Source: a virus
Reading direction: 5' to 3' (one strand)
IMG/VR virus record: IMGVR_UViG_3300030328_002400
Coordinates: 1 to 64,000 of that record
Length of the DNA stretch: 64,000 bases
Shown piece by piece: positions 16,918 through 23,474 of the stretch (within the stretch, counting starts at the first letter, position 1; each line of letters opens with the position of its first letter). The position numbers and the translations under genes were made by a program. The notes beneath the pieces are model-generated. The model had not been told where the DNA came from. It made no database searches and was given only the letters and a program-made list of their open reading frames with translations.

Positions 16918-17234
16918 TTTGCCTGTTTTAGTTGTTAAACACTATAATAACACGGGCTTCAAACCGTATGGTCTAACATAAGAGTGTCAATAATGGGCTT
17001 ACCGATTAGTGCCATTATCATCCACTCAAATGGTTTTAAGTTATTATAGATTAAAGTTAATATTTAAGCAGTTTGTCTACTTGCTCAGGTATACGCTGTT
17101 GCCAATGTTACTTGACTATATATACAGCCTTTCTAGTATTGTTTAGATTAAGAGTAAGTGGAGGTTGGGACTCGGTAACCCTGCACGCTTCTTTTCCACG
17201 CTTGACCTCCACCACTCATTGATTAAACTACCAA
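16918..17234. other. Noncoding island with strong hairpins
   Basis: This 317-base stretch lies between two leftward genes and has no credible long frame. One possible 20-codon peptide is read on the minus strand at about 16963-17025. It holds a 7-bp hairpin (ATAATGG 16990-16996 with CCATTAT 17012-17018) and an 8-bp closing stem (GTGGAGGT 17158-17165 with ACCTCCAC 17205-17212) enclosing a small GGG/CCC hairpin at 17167-17181. No poly-U tail and no tRNA T-loop were found. It may be a leader or small RNA. Confidence 0.45.
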
Positions 17235-17462
17235 TCAATTATCCTCAAGTACTTCTACTGCCTGTTGTTCTATTTCTTCTATTTGTTGGTAGTCTAATAG
17301 ATCTGTGATGTCTGTATCTTCCACAAGTATCTTGTGTGATTCAAACTCAGCTGGTGAACCTGGATAATCATATGTCTGTGCTTCACGTGGTGTGAAGTAT
17401 CCTTCTAGTTCTAAGTATATGCCTCGGTATTTAACTGATACAACTGTGTCATTCTTTCTCAT
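17235..17462 (-). CDS. Hypothetical protein, 75 aa
   Basis: A 75-residue acidic protein that overlaps the end of the secreted double-psi-barrel gene by 14 bases. Its N-terminus forms beta strands (TVVSVKYRGIYLELEGYFTP), and the C-terminus is an acidic helix. The GYFTPREAQT segment followed by TYDYPGSPAEFE is distinctive but unknown to me. It is the last gene before the structured noncoding island at 16918-17234. Confidence 0.7.
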   Translation of the reverse strand: MRKNDTVVSVKYRGIYLELEGYFTPREAQTYDYPGSPAEFESHKILVEDTDITDLLDYQQIEEIEQQAVEVLEDN

Positions 17463-17814
17463 TTTCTATGTATATTATTACGTTATCCCACTTGCCACCA
17501 CGCATAGATTCATTCACTAAGAAATCTATTCTATGCTTCCATCGCTTGTTCATTCTGTCTTGTACTGTCCAATAGCCATTCATTGGGCCTGCATTCTCCA
17601 CACATACTCTTGTCCCGAATGTATAACCCAAAGCTTCAAGATCTCTAGACACTGCTATCCATCTATGTCCACCAGGATTATCTTTATCAATAACTCTGTT
17701 GGATGCTGTAATGAATGGTGTGCTATCTGTCTGTGCTGGTACTGCATGATATATCGTTGCTGTCACTGACACTTTTGACGCTATTATTATTAGTAGTAGT
17801 TTTATTGTATTCAT
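17449..17814 (-). CDS. Secreted double-psi beta-barrel (3D/RlpA-like) protein
   Basis: A 121-residue protein with an N-terminal signal sequence (residues 1-19, a Lys then LLLIIIA, ending near VTA). The mature part resembles the 3D/RlpA-like double-psi barrel: ATIYHAVPAQTD, an ITASN strand, GTRVCVENAG, then the conserved end VQDRMNKRWKHRIDFLV, comparable to the D-x-M ... R-I-D segment of that group. These folds act on peptidoglycan in lytic transglycosylases and expansin-like proteins. Export to the periplasm would suit cell-wall remodelling or lysis. Catalytic residues cannot be assigned with confidence. It is located in the early arm, not with virion genes. Confidence 0.65.
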   Translation of the reverse strand: MNTIKLLLIIIASKVSVTATIYHAVPAQTDSTPFITASNRVIDKDNPGGHRWIAVSRDLEALGYTFGTRVCVENAGPMNGYWTVQDRMNKRWKHRIDFLVNESMRGGKWDNVIIYIENEKE

Positions 17815-17872
17815 TTCTCGATTTTTTTAGTAGCTTGAGTATCTCCAAGCCTTCGTTTAACCAATGTTTCAT
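17815..17872 (-). other. Possible upstream overlapping microORF
   Basis: An ATG at 17872 opens a 49-codon frame that overlaps the first third of the secreted protein gene (it begins KHWLNEGLEILKLLKKS). The non-overlapping first 19 codons read like an amphipathic helix. It could be a leader peptide coupled to the secreted protein, or chance. Only the non-overlapping part is marked. Confidence 0.25.
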
Positions 17873-17885
17873 AATGTTATGTATT

Positions 17886-17953
17886 AAAAAATTGACACTC
17901 GTTGGTTATCTTACAGCCTGATGTCCATTTAGTTTAAAGGCAAACTGTGTCAA
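17886..17953 (-). terminator. Candidate terminator / structured RNA end
   Basis: Read leftward: TTGACAC (17953-17947), a 48-base interior with an inner AGTTT/AAACT hairpin, GTGTCAA (17898-17892), then a run of six T. The perfect 7-bp closing stem followed by U residues fits factor-independent termination after the microprotein genes, although the loop is long. Confidence 0.45.
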
Positions 17954-17965
17954 TATGTTATATAA

Positions 17966-18069
17966 AAGGGCCTTCCACCTGCTCTCCTGCAGCGTTGAGG
18001 TAAGGATCGTAGCAACTTATTGCCTATCCTTCTTGTTATCTAGAATCCACGATTGTTAGTCCAGCCCTT
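17966..18069. other. Multi-branched structured element, candidate ncRNA
   Basis: A 6-bp closing stem (AAGGGC 17966-17971 with GCCCTT 18064-18069) encloses at least two hairpins. One is a CTGC/GCAG stem at 17979-17992. The second is a two-tier stem, AAGGAT (18002-18007) with ATCCTT (18026-18031) and GCAA (18012-18015) with TTGC (18020-18023), around a CTTA loop. The stretch between 17873 and 18083 has no coding frame of its own. Confidence 0.4.
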
Positions 18070-18083
18070 ATTGTCATTCTATA

Positions 18084-18236
18084 TCAGCATGGTAAATCAA
18101 TTTCACCTTGTGGCCATCCAATATCATCTTCATCATCATAATAGTCATCATCATCGTCATCATTCTTATCTTTAGGAAGAAAGTAATATACTATACATAC
18201 GATAACTATGGTTGCTATGATTCGTTCTATATTCAT
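18084..18236 (-). CDS. Membrane microprotein with acidic tail, 50 aa
   Basis: A 50-residue frame starting at 18236. Residues 5-20 form a transmembrane helix (RIIATIVIVCIVYYF), followed by KDK and a run of Asp/Tyr/Glu (residues 26-38) and a WPQG end. It is the third of three tandem single-helix microproteins with gaps of 2 and 11 bases. Charge layout suggests an N-out or membrane-anchored acidic tail. Function unknown; membrane-targeted superinfection or lysis regulators are possible. Confidence 0.6.
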   Translation of the reverse strand: MNIERIIATIVIVCIVYYFLPKDKNDDDDDDYYDDEDDIGWPQGEIDLPC

Positions 18237-18238
18237 AA

Positions 18239-18388
18239 TCAATAGCCTAATGTTTCTAATTCATCAGAGTCTGCTTCAACCGTGTACTCTGAGTTCTGTA
18301 TACTGCACATAAAGAACATACCAACAGCCAATGCTGCTAGTCTGAACTTATAAAATGCTGTAGGTAGTAGTTTAATCTTGCGTTTCAT
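18239..18388 (-). CDS. Membrane microprotein, 49 aa
   Basis: A 49-residue frame starting at 18388. A basic N-terminus (KRKIKLLPTAFYKFR) precedes a short hydrophobic segment ending at a Cys (LAALAVGMFFMCS), then an acidic C-terminus. Hydrophobic stretch plus Cys28 resembles a lipobox-like pattern (MFFMC), so a small lipoprotein is possible. Two bases separate it from the next start, which supports translation as part of the cluster. Confidence 0.6.
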   Translation of the reverse strand: MKRKIKLLPTAFYKFRLAALAVGMFFMCSIQNSEYTVEADSDELETLGY

Positions 18389-18399
18389 AATATTATTAT

Positions 18400-18525
18400 T
18401 TATCTTATTAGTATAAAGAGGAAAGTTACTATCAAACCTATAATAGAGATAGTAACACAGATCATACTAGATGCATACTGTGCTTCTGACCTTCCTTGTC
18501 TGTATTTGTAGTCTTGCTCTGTCAT
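18400..18525 (-). CDS. Membrane microprotein, 41 aa
   Basis: A 41-residue frame starting at 18525 and ending 11 bases before the next microprotein. The N-terminal half is polar (TEQDYKYRQGRSEAQYAS), and the C-terminal half is a single transmembrane helix (MICVTISIIGLIVTFLFILI) ending in Arg. This tail-anchored layout is opposite to the two following microproteins. Function unknown. Confidence 0.6.
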   Translation of the reverse strand: MTEQDYKYRQGRSEAQYASSMICVTISIIGLIVTFLFILIR

Positions 18526-18761
18526 AATGCTATATATATTTATTTAGGTGTACTAAAATATAAAGTGGGAAAAAGTGGTAAATAGTGCATACTGTCTACA
18601 CTACTGTTTTCGTTTACACGTAAAACATGTAGTAAAACAGCTTATTTGTAGGTATTTGCTTGTTATAGTCCTTTTATAAGGCCCAACCCTATCTTTCCCA
18701 CCCTATATATAGTAAGATGAGAGCGGGATTGCTCCCACTCAAACTTACTTAACTAACACTA
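18526..18761. promoter_or_regulatory. Intergenic control stretch with minus-strand hairpin
   Basis: This 236-base gap separates the 132-aa gene from the membrane microproteins. A hairpin at 18721-18740 is fully paired only as minus-strand RNA (GAGTGGGA-gcaa-TCCCGCTC with one G-U), so it belongs to the leftward transcript. It lacks a U tract. A TAAGTTTG box (minus strand, 18747-18740) matches the Bacteroides -7 consensus but has no clear -33 TTTG, so a promoter here is only possible. No coding frame is seen. Confidence 0.4.
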
Positions 18762-19160
18762 TTAGAATGCTACTAACTCATCAACCTTAAATTCAGGTGC
18801 TTCGTAAGTGGTAGCTTCTTCGGGTGCTTTGAACTCCATTAGCTCAGCACCACTTGGCATTCCTACTAAAGGATATTCTTCTCCCGTAGTTGGATTGATT
18901 TGGTTGTAGACTTGGAAACCAAAGAGATTACTGATTGTAATGTCCTTCTTTCTTAAGCCTTGTGATACTCTTGAAGAACAGGTGATGCCTGTTGATTGAC
19001 CGTCTTCTCTCTTCAAGATGATTACTACTCTCTTGGAAGTATCGTTGAAGTTAGTAGGGATGAGGGATAGTGTCCCGTTCTCTCCACAAAGTTCTCCGAC
19101 CATTCCAATTTCTTCTCTGTCTGCAGGAACAAAAGTGTTCCAATTAAGTTTACTATTCAT
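18762..19160 (-). CDS. First leftward gene, hypothetical protein, 132 aa
   Basis: A 132-residue protein encoded first in the leftward arm, directly beside the divergent control region, so probably the earliest and most strongly expressed leftward gene. Residues 18-90 alternate beta strands with loops (MVGELCGENGTLSLIPTNF, RVVIILKRED), and the C-terminus is acidic (EFKVDELVAF). A beta-barrel core plus an acidic hydrophobic tail is the layout of single-strand-binding proteins, so a nucleic-acid-binding role is conceivable. I do not recognise the family. The hairpin at 18721-18740 follows its stop. Confidence 0.75.
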   Translation of the reverse strand: MNSKLNWNTFVPADREEIGMVGELCGENGTLSLIPTNFNDTSKRVVIILKREDGQSTGITCSSRVSQGLRKKDITISNLFGFQVYNQINPTTGEEYPLVGMPSGAELMEFKAPEEATTYEAPEFKVDELVAF

Positions 19161-19230
19161 TATAATGTGATGCTCCTAACACCTTTTTTTAATTAAATTT
19201 ATGCTATTACAGGTTAGCACTTATACCTAC

Positions 19231-19266
19231 AAAGCACGGGGGTATCCCAGACAATGCTTTTTTTTT
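19231..19266 (+). terminator. Orphan rightward terminator-like hairpin
   Basis: AAAGCA (19231-19236) pairs with TGCTTT (19255-19260), with inner GGG/CCC pairing, followed by T to 19266. No rightward gene precedes it, so it may end an antisense or small RNA transcribed from within or ahead of the 132-aa gene. Confidence 0.4.
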
Positions 19267-19484
19267 GTGGGGTTTCAAATGGTAGGGGTCTCCTTCAGTA
19301 CACACACGATGGGGGGGGTGGTTTTGAAAAAAGGGTAGTTAAAAATTTGGAACTTTGGGGTAGAATGTTATACCTTTGGTGGGTGGGTGGGATATTAAAT
19401 CATAAGTATATAACTTATTTAGGTTCCTTGTAACCAGTAAAACAATGAATGTTCAGACATAATATAGCTTTTCTAAAAAGATTA

Positions 19485-19518
19485 TTTGGTAATGTCAGAT
19501 AATTTTTTTATATATTTG
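19485..19518 (+). promoter_or_regulatory. Rightward promoter, Bacteroides type
   Basis: TTTG (19485-19488) and TATATTTG (19511-19518) match the Bacteroides -33 TTTG and -7 TAnnTTTG elements, 22 bases apart. The winged-helix gene starts 28 bases after the -7 box. This would drive the packaging and capsid genes. Confidence 0.65.
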
Positions 19519-19546
19519 CATATAGTAAAGCCAATATAACTAAATA

Positions 19547-19972
19547 ATGGAAGCACAGAAAACCAAATTAGTACAGAAACTAGCTAAAAGCTACAAGGAC
19601 AAGTATGAACTTGCTCAACAGTACTATTCAATACTGTCTGCACTAAACAATCTAAAGCTCACTGAAAGAGAGATACAGTTGGTGGCATACACGTCAATCA
19701 AAGGTACCATCACTTATGCTAACGCTAGAGCAGAGTTTTGTGAGAAGTATAACACTACAACAGCTACGATCAATAACATCGTTAGCAAGCTTAAAAAGGT
19801 GGGTATATTTATCAAAGAAGATAGTAAGGTGAAGGTTAATCCGGTGATAGTATTGGACTTTGAGAAACATATTAATCTGTTTATACAACTGCAGCATGAA
19901 GAAGATAGACAAATCAGTGACAACCTTGAGGGAACACATAGTGAAGAAAATGTCGGTGGGGATGGTAGTTAG
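19547..19972 (+). CDS. Winged-helix DNA-binding protein
   Basis: A 141-residue protein, first in the rightward arm. An N-terminal Lys/Tyr-rich coiled helix (1-35) leads into a helix-turn-helix-like core (LKLTEREIQLVAYTSIKG, then TTTATINNIVSKLKKVGIF, wing around 90-100). The C-terminus is acidic. A wHTH protein at this place in crAss genomes could be a late regulator or a small-terminase-like DNA binder; I cannot decide. The next gene overlaps its 3' end by 77 bases if the upstream start is used. Confidence 0.75.
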   Translation: MEAQKTKLVQKLAKSYKDKYELAQQYYSILSALNNLKLTEREIQLVAYTSIKGTITYANARAEFCEKYNTTTATINNIVSKLKKVGIFIKEDSKVKVNPVIVLDFEKHINLFIQLQHEEDRQISDNLEGTHSEENVGGDGS

Positions 19973-20255
19973 TGAGAGAGTGATTGATCAAGTGATAACA
20001 CACCAGTTCAATTCTGCTGAAGATGCTACTAAAACCCAAAACAGTATAGAAATTTCCGGGTTTGGAAAATTTGTTTTTAACACAAACAAAGCCGTCAAGA
20101 AGATAAACAAACTGGAAAAAATAAAAAAAGCTTACGAGAAGCAACTAGCCGAGAATACGTTACCAACCAAGAAGTTGGATGTAATCAAGAGCAAGCTGAG
20201 TAATCTCAACCTAACTTTAAACTCTATAAAACCAAAAGTAAATGTCGCAGAATAG
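19896..20255 (+). CDS. IHF/HU-like DNA-bending protein
   Basis: A 119-residue protein with the HU/IHF pattern: an N-terminal helix pair (VSERVIDQVITHQFNSAEDAT), then the strand-loop ISGFGKFVF, which is the classical G-x-G-x-F segment of this family, then a basic coiled-coil C-terminus in place of the usual DNA arm (KKINKLEKIKKAYEKQL). IHF-like proteins are typical of crAss genomes near the terminase. The start is uncertain: Met at 19896 gives a 77-base overlap with the previous gene, and Met at 19950 a 23-base overlap. Probable role in genome condensation or packaging. Confidence 0.75.
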   Translation: MKKIDKSVTTLREHIVKKMSVGMVVSERVIDQVITHQFNSAEDATKTQNSIEISGFGKFVFNTNKAVKKINKLEKIKKAYEKQLAENTLPTKKLDVIKSKLSNLNLTLNSIKPKVNVAE

Positions 20256-20364
20256 TCCAAAGCAAAACATAGAACAAGTTAAAGCTTGGATGAAGACATT
20301 AAAGAGTCATGTACAAAAACCTAAAAATAAACGTAGGCCAAATATACGAAGGATGGAAAAATAA
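20242..20364 (+). CDS. Small basic protein, 40 aa (overlapping)
   Basis: A 40-residue frame starting at 20242, overlapping the IHF-like stop by 14 bases and the following zinc protein start by 56 bases. Sequence is helical and basic (IEQVKAWMKTLKSHVQK, then KNKRRPNIRR), compatible with nucleic-acid binding. Without it there would be a 53-base gap, so it may be real, but the long overlap lowers confidence. Confidence 0.4.
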   Translation: MSQNSPKQNIEQVKAWMKTLKSHVQKPKNKRRPNIRRMEK

Positions 20365-20614
20365 GTTACTACCTGATGCCGATATGAAGGATCAGATCAA
20401 CCTAGTAGCTAATCAACGAATGAGTATATGTGATGCATGTCCTAATCATTCTAAGAATCATGAAACTGTAAGGCCAGATAAACATTGTGTTAGTTGCGGA
20501 TGTACTTTGTCAGCTAAAACAAAATGCTTATCTTGCAGTTGTCCTATAAACAAATGGACTGCAGTACTGAATGATGAACAACAAGACAAACTAGAAGAAG
20601 AGTTTTATGAGTAA
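20309..20614 (+). CDS. Cys-rich zinc-binding protein, 101 aa
   Basis: A 101-residue protein with a dense metal-binding region at about residues 40-80: CDACPNH, HCVSCGCTLSAKTKC and CLSCSC supply nine Cys and nearby His. The N-terminal half is helical, and the C-terminus is an acidic helix (NDEQQDKLEEEFYE). It lies in the pre-terminase block and overlaps the following gene by eight bases. Zinc proteins of this kind recur in the same place in crAss-like genomes. Function not known. Confidence 0.8.
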   Translation: MYKNLKINVGQIYEGWKNKLLPDADMKDQINLVANQRMSICDACPNHSKNHETVRPDKHCVSCGCTLSAKTKCLSCSCPINKWTAVLNDEQQDKLEEEFYE

Positions 20615-20876
20615 GAAAGTCAGATTAAGAAAAGTAAATATTGTTTCATTGATAGATATGCTTAAAAAGATCTATGATGATGGAGCAGATTACATAGATA
20701 TAGAGGGAGTACCTACTGATGGTGACGAGGATCTGATAAAAATTGATGTAAAACCAGAGTACTATACAACATTAGAAGAAGAAGAGGGGGCACCAGAATA
20801 CATGATCACTGAACAAGACTATGAGGAAGAGTTTCCTCCTATCGATGATGATGATATAAACGATTTAATTAAATAA
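20607..20876 (+). CDS. Acidic hypothetical protein, 89 aa
   Basis: An 89-residue, very acidic protein. A basic N-terminus and a helix (VNIVSLIDMLKKIYDDGADY) precede a DIEGVPTDGDEDLIKIDV segment and a long Asp/Glu tail. The helix-then-acidic-strand plan resembles the 74-aa protein at 5357-5581 in the other arm. No function recognised; the gene is part of the tightly packed pre-terminase block. Confidence 0.75.
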   Translation: MSKKVRLRKVNIVSLIDMLKKIYDDGADYIDIEGVPTDGDEDLIKIDVKPEYYTTLEEEEGAPEYMITEQDYEEEFPPIDDDDINDLIK

Positions 20877-20880
20877 ACCA

Positions 20881-21117
20881 ATGTATAAAAAGAAAATCAT
20901 AGCCACCCTTGACCTACTTAGGAAGAATCATCCGAAGGTGAACATAGGCAAACATATTGCCAATGCATTAGATGGTCATGATGTATGGTCTATTTCAGAC
21001 AAGAAGTTCTATGAACTTATTAGTAATTACCAAACTCTCTTAGATGCTGTAGAAATTACTGATGATAACTTTGATGTAGACAAGATAATTAAGGATGGAT
21101 TAACAATAGGAAAATAA
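20881..21117 (+). CDS. Hypothetical protein, 78 aa
   Basis: A 78-residue helical protein with a basic N-terminus (KKKIIATLDLLRKNHPKVNIGK) and acidic C-terminus (ITDDNFDVDKIIKDG). It lies four bases after the acidic protein and seven bases before the TerS candidate. The arrangement of short helices would suit a small DNA-binding or packaging accessory, but no family is recognised. Confidence 0.7.
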   Translation: MYKKKIIATLDLLRKNHPKVNIGKHIANALDGHDVWSISDKKFYELISNYQTLLDAVEITDDNFDVDKIIKDGLTIGK

Positions 21118-21123
21118 AACTGC

Positions 21124-21453
21124 ATGGCAGTAAAGAAAACTACATATATAAATGCAGAGTTAGAATGGGCTGAACAACAGTTAGTCCAATGGAAAGCTTA
21201 TGTAGATGCTAATCCTCTTCCATCTTTGAAAGATAGAATAGAGTATAAGCAAACAGCAAATGGTGGATCTATACCAATGGTGGTAGCTTCTATTGAATCA
21301 CAAGGTAAATTTATACAAGATACAATGAAGAACTACTTAGCTTTATTAGGTCAAGTAGATAACTTACGTGAGAAAGAAATAAAGAAAGTAGAAACCAGAG
21401 GTGGAGCAGCACTCGGTAGCATGGCTGAAGACTTTTTAAAAAGTAGAGGCTAA
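21124..21453 (+). CDS. Candidate small terminase subunit / packaging accessory
   Basis: A 109-residue helical protein whose stop overlaps the large terminase start by one base (TAATG). Residues 8-40 (NAELEWAEQQLVQWKAYVDAN) and 55-95 (VASIESQGKFIQDTMKNYLALLGQVDNLREKE) form long helices, and the Gly-rich C-terminus resembles oligomerisation tails. Position and size fit a small terminase subunit, which has not been confidently named in crAss-like phages. Assignment is by position only. Confidence 0.45.
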   Translation: MAVKKTTYINAELEWAEQQLVQWKAYVDANPLPSLKDRIEYKQTANGGSIPMVVASIESQGKFIQDTMKNYLALLGQVDNLREKEIKKVETRGGAALGSMAEDFLKSRG

Positions 21454-23474
21454 TGGATTATCACAACCTTCAATACTCTGAATGGTTTATAAATCAGAAA
21501 CGTATTCCAGATGCAGACTCTGCAGAGCACAAGGAGTTCTTTGATTTCCATAAAGAAGTATGTATGAACGGATGTACACTAGATGGTGTATATATAAATC
21601 CATTTCTATACTGGCACTTAAACTTCTGGCACACAGAAGTAGATACCATAGATGAATATGGTAGAATCAATCAAAAATATGCTAACCCACTTCTCCGTGA
21701 TAATGAATGGTTAGTGACCAACGAGATAGACAGAGCACACAAAGAAAAGAAAGGCCTAGTTATACTAGGTATTAGACGTTTTGCTAAGTCAGTTATAGAA
21801 GCTAGTTATATTGGTCATGGTGCTACATTTGATGAGAACTCTCAAAATATTATTGCAGGTCTGAATGCACCAGATATAAAACTGATTACAGATAAGATTG
21901 ATAAGGGACTAAACTTTTTACCTAAAGAGTGGAGATGGCAGAGGGTAGAAGATAACTGGAAGAACCAAGTAACATTAGGTATCAAAACTAAATCAGGTAC
22001 AAGAATACCATTCTCACAGATCCTTATTCGTAATTTAGATGGAGGTAACAATGAAGAAGCTATTGCAGGTACGAAACCTCGTAGATTGATCATTGATGAG
22101 ATAGGTAAAGGTAACTTTCTACGTGGACTACAAGCTGCAATACCAGGATTCACTACACCTTTTGGGTGGGGTTGTAGTCCTATATTGACAGGTACAGGTG
22201 GTGATATGAAAATGTTTATGGACGCAAAGTCTTTAATGTTCGATGTAGATAATTTTAATTTTCTAACATATAACAATGCTAAAGACGAAAAAAGAGTCCA
22301 CGGGTTATTCATTTCTCATAAGTATAGAATGGAAGCAAAAGAAGAATCCACATTGGGTGGTTTTCTACACAAGAAAAAAACTTCCGTGCTTCACGAGATA
22401 CCTATGCTAGTATCAAATGAAGAAAAAGCAACCGAGATTACTAATGATATCTTGGAGCGATTAAAAAAAGCTGGCGATAGAGTTGCATATCTCAAAGAAA
22501 AAATGTATTATCCACAAGATGTAGATGATATATTCTTAAATGAGGATACAAATATATTTGATATAGAAGCAGCTAAACGTCAGAAGTATAGAATCTCAGA
22601 ACAAGAAAAGACTGGTGTACCAGTGATATTGTACGATGATGGAGAAGGTGTTAAGCATGATTTTACAGATAAAGTGCCTATCACTAATTTTCCACTAAAA
22701 CAAACTGATTTAAAAGATGCACCGGTGGTTATATACGAGTTTCCTGTAGAAAACCCACCATATGGCCTATATGTTGCAGGTATTGACCCTTATAGACAAG
22801 GTAAATCAGCATATAGTTCTTCATTAGGGTCTGTATACATATATAAACGTATGCACGCTATAGCAGGAGAAAAGTATCAGGATATGTTTGTAGCAAGCTA
22901 CTGTGCACGTCCAGATAAGAAAGAAACATGGGAAGAACAAGCTAGATACCTCATCAAGTACTATAATGCTAGAGCATTATGCGAGAATGACGAGATATCA
23001 TTTATAGATCACATGATTAACAAAGGAGATGCCCATTATCTCGAGAAACAACCTCAATGGTTGAAAGAGATTGTACCAAATACTACAGTAAGACGTGATT
23101 ATGGTATACACAGATCTTCAGAAAAGATAAGAGACTTCTTACACAGTTGTTTAAAGAAGTATACTGAAGAAGTAGTACATACAGAAAGAGATGACGAAGG
23201 AGAGATAGTATCTGAAATAAAAGGTATGTCTAAAATATTAGATCCTGTATTATTAGAGGAAATGATACAGTACAATGAGTCAGGTAACTTTGACCGTATT
23301 ATTGCAGCTGAGTTAGCTATTGGATTAGCAATGAAACTAGATCCAATGATAGGTAAAGTTGGTGATAAGGAAGATGAAAGATTTTCATCATTTCGAAAAC
23401 AAAATAAGAAAAACATTCTATTCACAGAGTCGAGGGGACTTTTTGGTAGAAAAAGAAATAAACTTTTTTCATAA
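21453..23474 (+). CDS. terL: Large terminase subunit
   Basis: A 673-residue packaging motor. The ATPase domain has a Walker A variant GIRRFAKS at 106-113 (Arg-rich, as in many TerL), Walker B RRLIIDEIG with D215/E216, and a coupling-motif region around TGTGGD. The nuclease domain starts near residue 440 with VAGIDPYRQGK, the first metal-binding Asp strand, and a second acidic cluster ENDEISF follows near 510. It starts by TAATG with the TerS candidate and ends ATA-ATG with the portal, the conserved crAss order. Highly conserved and confidently assigned. Confidence 0.93.
   Translation: MDYHNLQYSEWFINQKRIPDADSAEHKEFFDFHKEVCMNGCTLDGVYINPFLYWHLNFWHTEVDTIDEYGRINQKYANPLLRDNEWLVTNEIDRAHKEKKGLVILGIRRFAKSVIEASYIGHGATFDENSQNIIAGLNAPDIKLITDKIDKGLNFLPKEWRWQRVEDNWKNQVTLGIKTKSGTRIPFSQILIRNLDGGNNEEAIAGTKPRRLIIDEIGKGNFLRGLQAAIPGFTTPFGWGCSPILTGTGGDMKMFMDAKSLMFDVDNFNFLTYNNAKDEKRVHGLFISHKYRMEAKEESTLGGFLHKKKTSVLHEIPMLVSNEEKATEITNDILERLKKAGDRVAYLKEKMYYPQDVDDIFLNEDTNIFDIEAAKRQKYRISEQEKTGVPVILYDDGEGVKHDFTDKVPITNFPLKQTDLKDAPVVIYEFPVENPPYGLYVAGIDPYRQGKSAYSSSLGSVYIYKRMHAIAGEKYQDMFVASYCARPDKKETWEEQARYLIKYYNARALCENDEISFIDHMINKGDAHYLEKQPQWLKEIVPNTTVRRDYGIHRSSEKIRDFLHSCLKKYTEEVVHTERDDEGEIVSEIKGMSKILDPVLLEEMIQYNESGNFDRIIAAELAIGLAMKLDPMIGKVGDKEDERFSSFRKQNKKNILFTESRGLFGRKRNKLFS

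Larger units (their letters stand above)
19161..19546. promoter_or_regulatory. Divergent control region, candidate origin
   Basis: A 386-base noncoding stretch from which all genes diverge. It contains an unusual density of plus-strand G-runs in an AT-rich genome: eight G at 19311-19318, GGGG at 19357-19360, and GGTGGGTGGGTGGG at 19378-19391, a quadruplex-capable tract. There is also a T9 run at 19258-19266 and an AT-rich right end carrying the rightward promoter. Strand switch plus G-rich and AT-rich blocks suggest a replication origin or transcription hub; no iterons were found. Confidence 0.6.

Noticed and set aside
17158-17212. tRNA-like reading of the GTGGAGGT/ACCTCCAC stem
   Set aside because: Only about 55 bases in total, no D or anticodon arms, and the GGGTTACCGAGTCCC segment on the minus strand does not fit a T-arm.
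17886-17953. tRNA-like reading of the TTGACAC/GTGTCAA stem
   Set aside because: A 7-bp outer stem suggests an acceptor, but the interior is too short (48 bases), has no anticodon arm and lacks the GTTCRA T-loop.
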